Below are positions 34,199 to 46,525 of a DNA stretch of 64,000 nucleotides, piece after piece. The notes beneath the pieces are model-generated. The model was given only the letters and a program-made list of their open reading frames with translations. It was not told the DNA's origin and searched no databases. Every line of letters begins with the position of its first letter. Position 1 is the first letter of the stretch. The DNA is from Klebsormidium nitens (Eukaryota; Streptophyta; Klebsormidiophyceae; Klebsormidiales; Klebsormidiaceae), in contig DF237306.1 of the NCBI GenBank assembly GCA_000708835.1, forward strand, positions 1-64,000, given 5' to 3'. A program made the position numbers and the translations under genes.

Positions 34199-36781
34199 AT
34201 GGCGCGTCTGTACAAGGTAAGGCAATGCATTGCATGCCAATGTGAAATTGGAGTCTGCGGTCGGTGACTCATGTCGCTTGATGCTCGGACAGCAGCTTCT
34301 TTGAGCACTTTAAAACAGGTGCTGAAGGAAAAGCTGGCCGGTGACCTGTTATCAAAGAAGATTGGCAAGGAGTTTTGATTGACGATCTTCAGAACAACCA
34401 TGCCTTTGATGTAAAACTTGACGAGGCACGTGTTTACATTAGCAGCTTACACATCCTATCACTGCAGACACATTCGAACCGGATTCTGGCTTGAAGCTGC
34501 GGCCGGAAATCCTCAGTGAGAGATTCCTGAAGGGCACAAGCACCACCCTCAGCTTTATCTGGAGGGTTTTCAATGCGATCTTGTAGGAAAAAGTTTTGTG
34601 AGAGAGCAGCTTATGCCAAACCCATCGTGCGAGTCTGAGAAAGTTCTCGAGCCAAATTGATCATCTTCAAATTTTCTGTGCCTGCAGTCCCTAGAAGTCC
34701 TGTCAGCCTATCGAGACCGGCGGTTCCAAGGTACTCAGGAAGAGTTCGAGCATGCGCTCCGGACCTCGACCACCGTGTACGTCGGAAACCTCACTTTTTT
34801 CACGACGGAGGAGCAGATATACGAGGCGTTTTCAAAGTGCGGGGAGATCAAAAAGGTCATCATGGGGCTTGACAAGGTCCGCCGGACGCCCTGCGGGTTC
34901 TGCTTTGTCGTGTGAGTGCCAGGTGTCGCCACCAGGTTCGCGGAGCTGTTGCCTAAGAAAATTAGCTGTTGCTGAAATGAATGTTTGCATTCTGGGCTGC
35001 CGGGCAAGACGATTCTGGATATGGGTGGATTTCCTCGGGTGCGAGTTGTGAACTTATCGCAAATTTTAAAACTTGCAGAGAAGTTGATCCTCTTGGAAGC
35101 TCTTCCCTGATGGTCTGGTGAAAAAGCACACGATAGAGTCCTCATGTCCACTCATAGTGTTCCCTTAACTCATGTTCCTGATTGCAGCTATTACACGCGT
35201 CTCGATGCTGAAGACTGCGTCAAATACATCAGCGGCACCATCCTGGACGACCGACCTATTCGGGTGGACTTTGACTGGGGGTTCAAGGAGGGCAGGCAGT
35301 TTGGACGGGGGAAGAGTGGTGGCCAGGTTCGTTCGTCTGCTCGTACTTCAGAAGAGTGGACTTGGAAGAGTCAACGTTTCCTGTCCGTGGTCTATCATGA
35401 AAAGGCTGACTTTGTGCTGTCGATTCAGCCTTCTTTGCAACGATGAGATGGAGGTTGAAATGTCTCTGTTTTTGAGGTGTGCATGATCCTTCAATTGAAA
35501 GTGGTAGAGTAGTGGCAGTCCTTTCCCACTGTAATGCATGGGTAAAACGTCGTCTGTAATGACCCAAGTGCTGACGACTGGCACACTGCGTTGCTGAGAA
35601 ACTCCGTGGGGAGATTCCTTTGGAATATTATTTGATTGTTACTTCGTTTCGTTGTCCTTGCAAGCAGTCTGGGTGCGCATCATTTGTGAGCTGACAATCC
35701 AAGGGGCATATGCTAGCTCGGGGGGGTTCTGGGAGTCTGTTTGGAGTCCCCGCTTTTGATCCCCAGAATGCCCATGCAATTGTATGGTTTTCGAGCCTTT
35801 CTCCAATAGTGCAGTATGCGAGCATGCACCTACCTCAGGGTGGTTCGCTTGAAGGAACGCTTGCCTTCTTCTGCTGAGCACGAGCTTGCCTTCTAATCAT
35901 GCTAAAGTGCTCGTCTTGACCGTATGTCTCAACTGTTCAAGGAGCCCCTCGCTCAATCTTTCAGGTACGAGACGAGTACCGGACAGATTACGACCCAGGG
36001 CGCGGCGGCTACGGTAAGCTCGTGCAGCACAACCTCGAAATCTTGGAGCACCAGGGGGGCATCTTCAACAGTGCTGCGCCTGCGCCGTTCCATCCCCCGA
36101 CGAGAATACAGCAACGAAACAGGCGAAGAGACGAGGCCATGCAAAACGCGGGTGGGGACAGACGGGGAGGCGCGCCGATCAAGGGCCAGAAACGGCAACG
36201 GGAGGACGAGGGGCCATTGGAGGATGGGGTTAAGCCGGAGAAACAAGAGCCACGGGTAAGCGCTTGGATGCAGCCATGGTTTACGAAGCATCCTTGCTAC
36301 AGTTGTGCACTTTGTGGTCATTGTGGTTTATGCCCTCTGCATCTTTTTGAACAATCGGATGGCCCGTGGCTCGCTGGAGCGCTGTACGTTTCCCAGTTCA
36401 GAGGCGTTGCACGTAAAGAGAAAGATAGTCGGGGAAAGCTCGTGGCGTTCTTGCACCAGAAATCCTTGGCGTGCGTGCCCCTTCTTCGTGCGCATTTCCA
36501 GAGCATTTTCGTTCAGTGTCACCGTTCTGATTCTTCTGTTCGTACTTTGGCTCACTGGCTCACTGGCTGACAAGATCTCCAGCCAGCGTTGCCATGGGAA
36601 TGTGAAGGCAGTACAGGCCAACCTGGGCACTTTTGAAAGTACTCGGACCTGCTTCTTGTCACAGTATATATGCTCTTGTGCTCTTCTGAACACCAATTCA
36701 CTTCGTTTTCCGCAGGAGAAGAATCCGCGGTTCCGAGAAAAGAAAGACGACGACTCGGACGAAGATGTTGGCGATTCTTGA
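34199..36781 (+). CDS. CBP20: nuclear cap-binding protein subunit 2 (CBP20)
   Basis: Small subunit of the nuclear cap-binding complex; with CBP80 it binds the m7G cap of new transcripts. Exons 34199-34216 (an 18-base first exon, MARLYK), 34688-34911, 35188-35326, 35965-36255 and 36716-36781 join to 245 codons. One RRM: RNP2 VYVGNL and RNP1 TPCGFCFVV, the latter split by intron 2. Cap-pocket regions are recognisable: the N-terminal [15 protein letters not shown] with its Tyr, [17 protein letters not shown], and [17 protein letters not shown]. The tail is basic then acidic (KGQKRQRED, ending [12 protein letters not shown]), as in plant CBP20, where it carries a nuclear localisation signal. The tiny first exon is supported by the donor AAG|GTAAGG and by its match to family N-termini. 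Confidence 0.95.
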
Positions 36782-38300
36782 GGTCTGTTATTCTCAGTTC
36801 TGCGTTTGTACATAAGCAATGGCTGCGGAAGCAGAATGCACTTTCTTCGACGACCTGCCGTGCGGCATCGTTTGACGTTATTGGCTGCGCTTGAATATGA
36901 TACAAGTTCTAAGTCCGTTACGCACCAGGATCCTCTCGTACAATGTGCCGTTTTCGATATAGCTTCATTGCAAAATTCCAACAGGGAGGGGCACGAGGGC
37001 CTCGCATTTTCAGTGCATAGACTTTCCCATGGTTTGTACATGCATGCTTCGGCGTTAGTACTTTGTGATGTCGTGCCAGACCGTCTGCTGAGGCCGTCGC
37101 TGACTTTTACATGACCAGCAAGCATGTGGCCGTGCCAGTTGCTCTGAGCACGAGCCGATGGTAACTTCCAATTTATGAACGCCCTTAGCCGCCATGGCCG
37201 TGGAGCACGGTCTCCGGCATACCCGGGATAGTTTGTTGACTCTGCAGCTTGCTACGGCTGCAAGTCATGTCCAACAATGAAACTAAGCAATCCCTACACA
37301 ACGAGCAATGTTTACATAACGAGACCCTAAGATGCATAATTTAATGCCTCACTCGTATGCAACTGTTTGATGGAAACCCAATCAGACGTGTGGCTGGACT
37401 TCAACTTTCAAAGACTAGGGCTATTCAGTGGATGTGATTTTCCGAGCTGTACTAGAACTTGTGGGGTGCAGATTTTGAGTGATGCTCCCATGGTCATGTA
37501 CAGCCCCGCCCATCAGCCGATCAATGTCCTCTAGTTGGACGATGCTTCGACCTAGAGATTGGCATGGCGCGGCTTTCAAATTTATTGCATGATCACGATC
37601 GAGCATCAGATGCCCCTGTAAACTGCAGCGCATGGCCGCCGCCGCCCATGCACCCGTAAGTTGATCACAGAATGTACAGTCTCCAAGAGTTTGCGCAGGC
37701 AGACATGAGATAGTGATATGCGGCAGATCTGTTGTAGCGCGTGTAAATAAGGAAAGATTGAAGATCCCCCGATTGCCTGCTAACTTGACCGTTTCACATG
37801 TCTTCTGAGGAAATGCCAGGCTGTACGATATGTACCTAAAGCCTGGCGCTATTTTGAGGGATGCATGCATGCTTGACTGAAAAGATTACAAGCATTGTAT
37901 AGTGTTTCAGCGACTTCGCATGTCACTGTCAGGGTACAAAATTTGCAGGTCAAAATAGCACGGAGGTAATGCAGATTGCGCCTGCTTATCGTGTTTCCAA
38001 CACCACTGCGTAACGCATTGTTTGTTGAGCCAGTCAATTCCCAAGGAAGTGCACACTGGCTGCACGTTATTCGACCTGGACGGCCGCCAGCTTGATAGAT
38101 TTAAAAGTCAAATACTTGACAGCTGCGTCACGTGATGAAGAGGTTATTGACACGTGATGATCATCTTATCGTCAAGCGAATTGATGGCTTTGCTGAACTG
38201 ACAAACATCGTTGTATAAGATTACAGTTTAGTCGCAGCGTAAACATAAATCTTGTTCAGTATCCGATCTGGTGCCCTAAGCTCACCTAAGCTTGCCTTAA
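36782..38300. other. intergenic region, no supported gene
   Basis: Downstream of CBP20. Open frames on both strands are short and show no splice-consistent homology. The direct word CACGTGATGA occurs twice at about 38129 and 38151. Confidence 0.35.
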
Positions 38301-39240
38301 TTGTCAACACGTTTTTGCTTTACCTTCAAACCGAGCGCAATCTGCTTCGAACACCGAGAAGCAATGGAAGAGAAGATCCAGCGAGAGGTCGGGGAATGTC
38401 TTGATGCATGCGAAAGAATGTGCCCAGCCCCCTTTTCCAGATACCGTTCAAAGAGGAGGGCGAATGCAAAAGCATATTTAGCAAGCCTCGAGGCGTTTAG
38501 AGCTTCTCAATGAGAAGCCTTTGTTGAGAGCAAACGAATTGCATTTGAAACTGCAAGACTGGTTTGCAAATCCGCCGACTCTTCCCGTTTCCTTTCGACG
38601 AAGACCACTTCGAACACCAGCTGCGCACGCGCTAGAAGTAACCACCCTGCCCCCTAGCTGCTATGTAAAATGGGAAGATAAGAAACGAAAAGCAGGAAGG
38701 CTATAGGAAGAAAGAGCGACGTGAGGAACATCGTTCCAAAATGTAAAAGACACTACGAACCAGTGAAGATCTCTGAGACGCATCAAGGGACATACTTTCG
38801 GTAGGATTCAGAGACAGCATTCAAGAAAAATTTTGCAGGAGCGAGTCGAGCTTGATGCAGCAGAAGAGTTCTTAAGACGAACAGCTGAGGAGATGCTGGC
38901 AATGCCATTGCGATACAAAGCGCAGGCACAGAATGGCAGAGCGCGAAAGTGCAGCAAGCAAAGTGCCTGCTGAGAGGCCCAGCTTGAAGGATCCAGCGAT
39001 TCTGATTCCAAGAGACCCCCTGGATTGGTGGAGCGGAGAGTATCGGAGCCGGCCCCTGACTGGCCTTATCTTCGAGATGGGGGACTGGTCAGCTCACAAG
39101 AAGTTGCTTTTAGAAAAACCTCGTCTGCAGAAATGGATGGGTGGTGTCGTAGCCAGAAACTAACACTTCAAGATCCTATGGTGCATGATAAAACATCTAG
39201 CCACATCATTTCAGCATCAGCATATTAAGTGCTTTGCAGT
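38301..39240 (+). other. possible small gene or gene fragments, unassigned
   Basis: Three consecutive open segments in different frames may be exons of one gene: 38361-38513 (from ATG 38361, EEKIQREVGECLDACERMCP), 38521-38706, and 38933-39163 (ends KPRLQKWMGGVVARN). A possible acceptor TTGCAG precedes a helical segment at 38839. I cannot connect them with confident splice sites and recognise no family. They could also belong to the 5' end of the peroxiredoxin-like gene that follows. Confidence 0.25.
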
Positions 39241-39467
39241 CTCTTCCTCTTCCCTAGTCATCGCCATTTTGCCGTTCAAAAGCGCCGTTCAAAAGCGCCA
39301 GTAATAAATTTGTTGTGCCGCATTTGAAGCTAAGCACAGATCTTGTAATCGAGTTTTATTTCTCGTAATTCATCTTCCTTGCTTCTCTCTTCCTTGCTTT
39401 CACATCAATCCTTCTCGTCTGGTCCTCGTTCCTCAAACAGAGAACAAAGCTAGCCGTCTCTTGTCAG

Positions 39468-41664
39468 ATATCAGCCATGTGTCATTCTCAGGTGCGTGCT
39501 GTGCCGCCACGATGTTAATCTATGGCGTGAGCAGCTGCCGCGGTTGGAGGCGCTGGGAGGCACCTTCTTCATAGTGACTGCACAGGTGGGATGAATGGAC
39601 GTTTCAGCGGAACGTTCGTGCATGGCGTTTCTCTACTTCTGCTAAATGAGTTTCTTATGTTTCAAGGGCTTCGAGGCTCTTGAGAGTGTATCCCTTCAGC
39701 AGGAGCACAGAGTGAGCGAGAGTTGCTGTTAGCTTGAAGCTGGTGTGAAGGTCTTTAGCCAGCATGCCCCTCAGATTTCTGTCAGTCATTTTGAAGAGCT
39801 CTCCGGCAGAGGTCCAAAACAAGCAGTTTAATACCTGACTCAACTCCTGTATGGATGCATGAAAGCCCTGTCATTGCTTCCGCACAACAGGCGGTGCTGA
39901 TGAGAAGGTCCGCCAACCCTCGTTGTCAAGGTCTTTCTGTAGCCATTCTCCTACATCGACGCACAGATTCAGTTTCAGCGAAAGTCGTGACGTTGATAAA
40001 TTTCTATCTTTGCAAGTTCGTGAGGCGCTTCGGACGTCCGCCAACTTTCGTAGTCATTGTCTTCGCAGTCATGCCTTGTAGATCGACGAAGGACTGTAGG
40101 TTAGTCCAGACCCTGTACGGTTAATGTGGAATCTTCGTCTCTGCAGTCCCAGGAGGCCCTTCGGACGTCCGCCAACTTTTCCATCCAGACCTTCTTTAAC
40201 GATTCCTCCTAAATTGACGAAAGCCTTTCGATCTCGAGCAAACGCTGTCAGTGTCGTATTAATCAAACGCATTTCTTTCTCTGCAGTCCCAGGAGGCCCT
40301 GCGGACGTCTGCGAGTGACTGGGGCCTAAATGGACTCCCGGTGGTGAGCGACCCGGACAACGTGCTCGCGCGCGACATGGGCATCAGCGTATGCGAAGAG
40401 CCCGTGCGGCCGTGCATCCAGCGCTACTTCGACACGTACAAGAACAACCAGGTTTGCGCGGTGAGTTTAGTTACTACTTTGCCCATAAACCAATGGGTAC
40501 GGCATGTCAAGAGCAAGACGGCAGAAAGTGATGATGTACGTTCTGCTGAGTCAACTTCTCAGAGTTTTTTCATTCGTCCTTGTTTAAGCGAGTTTCTCTC
40601 TCGAACACGCAGCAGATTCCATCTTGATGGTTTCGGCCGCCAGTTCCGCTGCGGTCTGATCATCTCTTTTCTCCTTCTCAGACAAAAAACTGTGTTTCCT
40701 CTTGACATGAAAGAGCACTTTCGCGAAGCCCGTTCAACATCCTACAACAATGTCTCTGCATCTAAATGAGCGCTTCAGACTCTTACGAAACTGCGCACTC
40801 TCGAAGCACAATCGCAATTCAACACAGGGAAGTTTCGCACAAAACCTGGTATAGCTTATTTGACCAGCTCTTAGCCAGCTTCATCCTGTGAAAAGGCTAT
40901 ACAACCAAAGCCTATCCGGGTTTGGTTAACGGCCGTTTTGCCATGTGTAACCGGCGCTCTTTGTCTGGCAGCCCGGGTACGTCATCGTGAATCAGCAGGG
41001 CGCGGAGCTCTCGGCGTGGCACCAGACGCCCACGGTGCACAACATCGGAGGGGCCATCGACCGCCCAGTTCCTTGTAAGCGCGCGCGTCAATTTGTCGGG
41101 CCCTGCCTGTTCGAGTTTTCTTCGCACTGCGTTTCAGCTGGAGCGAAGGTGCGAAGCTCGGGGACAAAAAGACGTCGAGCAATGATACAATGAATATTTT
41201 CTCAGTATCCGTCGACGTTTTGTCGACTGAGCAGAGTCGCGAACGCAAGCGGACCAAAACTTTCAAAACGAAACGGTTAAGCCTGTGAGTTTTCATTGTA
41301 TTGAGCCCGGTAACTTTTGCCCTGCGAGCAGATTAGATTTAGCAGTTCCTACGCCTTTTCGCAGCCAGTCTCTTGATGAGGCGTGTCAAAAGCCTTCCGC
41401 ACACTTCGAGGATCGGACGCGTCGAAAACGTCTACATCGTAGATGCAAACAAGCGTCACAAAGAACCAATTTCATTTCTCTGCAGCCAACGTGATCTCCC
41501 ATCTGGAGAACCGGGTTGCGGACGCCCCGGGCGAGTCGGACGTCCGTAACCCCAACGAAGTGCTGGACGATTTCGCTCCGTACATCGAGCAAGTCTTCTG
41601 TGAGCTCCCCGACTGCATCCAGGAGCTCATCATCGAGGAGAGGCACATCGCGGCCGCGAAGTGA
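39468..41664 (+). CDS. peroxiredoxin-like (thioredoxin-fold) protein, 5' end unresolved
   Basis: Exons 39468-39585, 40287-40451, 40972-41074 and 41486-41664 join in frame to about 188 codons. The first readable exon gives CVLCRHDVNLWREQLPRL, a C-x2-C start of a thioredoxin-like helix, followed by a beta strand ending in VTAQ. The next exon reads SQEALRTSASDWGLNGLPVV then SDPDNVLARDMGI, as in AhpC/TSA-like peroxiredoxin-like proteins (PRXL2-type), where SDP follows the active-site half. Then come PGYVIVNQQG and a C-terminal helical segment with FCELPDCIQELIIEE. The family is expected to reduce peroxides or act as a thiol oxidoreductase; the exact substrate is not evident. The upstream exon with the initiator Met was not found. 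The first acceptor may be at 39468 (TCTTGTCAG) or 39491. The intron before 40287 holds a tandem border array. Confidence 0.75.
39880..40320 (+). repeat. four-unit array of an exon start in the peroxiredoxin-like gene
   Basis: The exon start at 40287 (CTGCAG|TCCCAGGAGGCCCTGCGGACG) is repeated at 40147 with an intact acceptor (CTGCAG|TCCCAGGAGGCCCTTCGGACG), at about 40016 (TGCAAG then TTCGTGAGGCGCTTCGGACG) and, faintly, at about 39885-39918 (GGTCCGCCAAC). Spacing is about 140, 131 and 130 bp. The copies extend into the following intron-like sequence, including GACGAAAG or GACGAAGG words. Only the last unit continues into a full exon. Confidence 0.85.
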
Positions 41665-43467
41665 GCCTCGGAGCCGCCCGGCCGCCGGGGGGGTGGGCGT
41701 GAGGGTTTGAGTTCGAGAGCGGCTTGTTCAACACAATGTAGGCTCGAATTAATGGCGGCCCGCGGTTTGCTGCAGAAATGTCCAGACTCTGATAACTCTC
41801 ATCCAACTTTAGATAGGCGTAGCCCGGGAGACGGGTGGGTTAGTTTGATGGTTAGGCCGGTGGGCTTGGGTGCGAAGCCAATGAGTGCTTGGGTCAGGGT
41901 TTTTCGTTTGAGCCCTCGGGTAATCTTGGGTTACATGCATGGACATTTCTCTTACATGCCCTTAACACACACGAGACTTTCGTATGTTGGCCAGCTAGAT
42001 GCAGAACTGGGTCTCTGCGTCGCGGGCCTCTCACGCGCTTGCAGGCAAAGCTGATGGTCGAACCATGAGTCATTAACGGATGCATGCGAAGTGGACGTCC
42101 GATGCTCTCAAGCAATGGTTTGATAATGTACTCCTGAGTATTGTTAGTAAGGGTTTATGTTAGGCTCCGTTAAGTTTGAGTCGGTTGTCAAATGGTTGAA
42201 TTAGATGGACTGGAAGAATGTGTGAAAAAGGAGTTTGCCGAACAATCGGCGGTGATCATTGGGTAATGGCCAATCGACCCTATTCATCGAAGGAGCCCTT
42301 ACAGCGTACGTCGCACAACAGTATAAATGTCTTTCAGGATGAGATGTTGCGAAAGCAGAAGACTTGACGCTGGCGGGCGCGTTAGTTCCACTCTCAGTAC
42401 GACAAGCTTTGACCATAGCTCTTCCGTTGAAAGCAGACGGCGCTTTATCTAACAATATGCCGGATTTAAGCATGTGCAACTCAAATCTGGTCGATTCGAG
42501 GAAGTGACGCGGCCTAGTCTCGAATTGTAATTTCCGGGATCAGTATCGGCCATGCCATGATCATTGCTATGAGCAAATGTGCATGTGGACGGCCAAAATC
42601 AAAGCAAACAGAAATTGCACAATTGTTTCGTCAGAGTTGGGGGCCACGAGTCTTACTGAAAGGGAGACGTGAAGCATACTCAAGAGTATACAGATTTTTC
42701 AGATTCTATGATTTCTAAGGTCGACTTAACTCCGCAGCTGGCTGCTTGCTTTCTGCAAGTTCCAAACTAATCCGGCTGTCCAATTTGGTGGCCCTTTCTA
42801 TCTACCACTACTTTTCCAACCTTCTACATTGCAATGAAGAAGGCGCGACGTCTATACGAGTCTCTCTTATATGTCAATCTAGCTCCTGACATACTCTGCT
42901 CAACCTTTTGACTAACAGCCTCCTAGCTGAGTGCATGTGCAGACATCAAAAAGAGCTGACCCTGTTCTTATATAAGTATGTACCGTAGTACATGCCTAAC
43001 TTCTCCATCTCTCCAAGTCACTAGGTATACCGTATATGTAGTTAGCATGATCATGACAGCTAAGTGAGATCTTGTATCTAGCAAGTGCGGTAGATGGTAC
43101 GCGAAAGGCGCCAATGCAAATTGGTCAGTCAAACAACGCAATTGCTGTCTACTACGTCTCGGAACTATCCACTGAACGTCTTTGCTAAGCACCAAGGTAT
43201 CTTAAAATGAATCATGTTTCTGTGACGAACGACTCGCATGGCGCTTTTGAGCAGTGATCGTTAGCCATTTCGCGGCCCATCCTAAGATACTCAGAATAAG
43301 CTCTCGATTGGGCCAGGATGTGCCGGCAAGTCTCGCGGACACATGTTACGGTTTACCGATGGCTACAAACATTTACAGAGACAACGACCTGTACATAAGA
43401 ACTACTCGTGGGGTTTGTCCTTTCGAAGGGACCCTCAGTCAAATTAGCTTGCCTAAACAGTCGGGCT
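41665..43467. other. intergenic region, no supported gene
   Basis: It lies between the convergent peroxiredoxin-like gene and GNA1. No conserved frame, RNA gene or mobile-element signature could be supported. It is AT-richer than the flanking exons. Confidence 0.4.
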
Positions 43468-46117
43468 TCAAAAGTACTTGACCATCTGAATCTCCTTCTT
43501 AACAAACCCAGACTTTTCGTAAAAGCTGGTGTTGTAGTCAGCACAGTCGAGGATGACCTGCAAGATTGTCGACAAAATGAAGCCGGAAGAGAAAGAAGAG
43601 GCAGTGTGGCTTCCAACAACAGCAAGATTGCAGTCCTTTTGAGAAGGGCGTGGACGCAAAGTCTGGTCCATCCGAGAAGCCAGCATTATAAAAGTGTGAG
43701 GTTCTAGACCTTGAAGCGGATTAAGTAGTGACAGCTCTACGAGCAGAAGTACAAGTGTAATCATACGAAGACAACGATTTAACGCCAGGCAATCTTTGAG
43801 GTGACTGGCGACGGATGAAAACCGGCGAGTGACACGTTCTCGACTTGTCCTGGGCCTGACAAACGTTACTCTCAGCAGCGTGACGCTTTTGAGCGCGATG
43901 TCTCAGACCCTTACCTTGTAACAGCCCTGCTCTTGCGCAATTCGAATCAATTCGTTTATCAACCTGCAATAAGAGAAACCAAACGATGCAGAGTAACGCT
44001 TTCCAAATGCAGGTGGGAGGGAGGATGTCAACATCCGAGCCGCTTTCTGTACCAACGACCAGTGTTACTCGAGTGCGGGGAATGCTACAGTCTTCCTGTG
44101 CTCTCTCTGCTATCTTTTCCGACCTGCCATAGCATTTGAAGCAGTTCGCACAATCCCGATGCAGAATCTAATACAGTGAGTGGAGTTTTATCCTTGTGCA
44201 ACTTCGAAACGAGGACCCGGCTCTTTCCTCATGTTTGTCAGCCCTTCGTGAGTCCTGATGCAAAGAGCTGGTACAATGGGTGCATTTACCCTTCTGCGAT
44301 CCCGGAAGAGGGGCCCTGCTGTCCCTCTTAAGCGTCGGGCAAAGCAAGCTTCGTACCTGTGCCCTTCTATGCTGAACAGAAAGTCCACTTACGCACAACC
44401 GCTAGTCTACCACCACTTTCTGATGCTACTTTGAACGTGCAAAATCTGCATTGAAGGACTTACAAACTCACTTTTGCCCTAGGTGTTTTCCACGGACGTC
44501 CTTGTCAACCACGACGTCCTCTACATGTCCGCACTGCACACAGGGAATCAAGAGATCGTCTGTGAGAGTCATGTAGCCGCAGGGCTGCCTTCGCCTTATT
44601 CCAAATTGGTGTAGGGAGGCTGGGGAAGCAAAACCGTCTAACTTGATCCAAAGGGCCACGAGAACGAGTGAAGTCGAACCTGCTTACCCATAGTGCTTGG
44701 TGAAAGCCAGGGACGAAAATGCAGCCTCTGATCCAGTGGTAAACAAAGTCAATCCCAGAACCCGTACTCTACAAGATGGAAATCTTAGGAGCCAATGACG
44801 GCACGGAAACAGGCCATGGATTCGAATCAATGCACCTAGGAGTTGACATATACAGAAAGTCATGTGAGACTTCTGTGTGCATTTGAGCTTCCCAAGATGC
44901 TCAGTACGTCTCCTTAGTCAGGCACTCATCAGAGGAGCAGTTTTGTAGCATGATCTAGAGAATTAAGTCAAGTCCTACCTTTCCACAGTTTCTCAAAATC
45001 TTTCTTTCGATGAGCAAGGTGGCTGTGGCCACCACTCGGGATGCGGCACTATCTGCAGAGGGGGAAGAAACGTAGAAGCCAGACATATCAGTCTTTCTTG
45101 CAAGATCTCATGTAGAAGCGATACTGTAACTCGAGCTGACTGATCGCGTGGCTTGGGTTCAGTGATCTGGTGAAGACAAGCAGCAGCTCTGTTTATGTCA
45201 CGGCAATAATGACTCCCTGACCGTTACGGCAATACAAAAAGGCTTTAAAATAATTCTGATTGTTCCCCCCAGCCACTGCTCCAGTCATAACATTCCGATC
45301 TGGCACAAAGGAGAGGCTGCTTGGTCAAAATGACTCAGCCACAAGGAAGACCCCAGCAAGTCAAGGGACTCAATTTGCCATCTTCGTCCGGCAGCATCTT
45401 ACTCACCTTCTATGACTACTGTATGATAATCTGGGGCCCGCGCTGCCATTTCCTCCACCCTGGCTGCACAAAACAGATGCTCAGAGCGCCTGGCAATTTG
45501 GTTCTGCTTCATGATCACCACATCAAGGGTCACTTTTGAAGGGGCTTATGAAGTAGACTGTTGGCCTTCAGTGAATCTTTCCATTCTTTATCCCCCACAA
45601 AACGTCCTGCTGAGGTACTCAAAAGTCCTGACATGTGGACCAACGCTTCTTGATAGCTAATGTATCTGCTTTTGGTGGTGGTAAGTGCATCAGTCAATCT
45701 TGATGTTGAAGAAGCAAGTTTGAATGATTGGGGCTCAGGCAGTCAATCAGCTCCGATGGGCTAGAATCTTATCTTCTAACAAGGCGTGCTGCACCTTTGA
45801 ATGCTTCCTCAGTGACGTCCCCTGCCACCGTTAGCTGCGCCAGAAGGCCCATGTAGCCTGCGAAAACACCTGAATCACTCAGACCAATCCATCCCTTTTA
45901 GTTGATTGCAGACAAAAGTCTCTCTGCACTCAAAATTGCAGCTAAGGGATGTAAGCGCACAAGCAACTCAAAATCTGCTGAATTGCATTTACTCTTTCCT
46001 CCTGAGGGTCATGCATTGTGTGCTCTTTGCACCTGTTGAGGCAGAGCTGAGGAACCCACCTTTGTGGAAGTCTCCTGCTTCCAGTCTTCTCGTGATCAGC
46101 TCCTCCCCCGCCATCAT
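43468..46117 (-). CDS. GNA1: glucosamine-6-phosphate N-acetyltransferase (GNA1)
   Basis: GNAT-fold enzyme that transfers acetyl from acetyl-CoA to glucosamine-6-phosphate in UDP-GlcNAc synthesis. Seven exons, 46117-46060, 45857-45795, 45463-45407, 45052-44979, 44533-44472, 43963-43915 and 43557-43468, join to 150 codons, the normal plant length. Visible: start MMAGEELITRRLEAGDF, then LLAQLTVAGDV, a strand ERKILRNCGK, the substrate-loop motif GHVEDVVVDKDVRGKHLGQK with the acetyl-CoA-binding R-G-K-x-L-G, then GCYKVILDC, the NTSFYEKSGF segment (the family's active-site Tyr), and MVKYF. Introns are large for so short a protein. Start and all phases agree. It shares a 408-bp divergent spacer with the PurD gene. 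Confidence 0.93.
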
Positions 46118-46525
46118 GCAGATTGGAGATTGGAGGTGAAGCAAGGCACTTTGAATGGGCGGTTGTGCCCCTCCTCAACTTACAACTTACAAGAAACAGT
46201 GGAGAGTGGCTGGAGAGTGGTGCAAAAAGTTCTCTGGCTTTACAACATTGCAACCATCGAGACTCCTATGGTATGGGTCCCATCCTGATATGCTTGGCCC
46301 GATTTCTCGAATTCTTGCAACGATTAGCCCATATTTGACTGCAATTAAACCCAGTTGCCGTAAAGATCAGCGAGCGAGAATCCTCAAAAACATTCCCTTA
46401 CAGTGCCAGAAGCTAACGAATATACTCGGTCCTTGGGGCCTGTTCTATTTTTCAAACCAAGAAAAGGCCTGATGCCAATGGCCAAGTTGCATTCAACCTT
46501 GCATAGGGTGGTGTTCGAGTCAACA
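46118..46525. promoter_or_regulatory. divergent promoter between GNA1 and PurD
   Basis: The 408 bp between the two start codons must contain both 5' UTRs and promoters. I can point to no specific element. An upstream in-frame Met for PurD at 46475 is possible. Confidence 0.55.
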
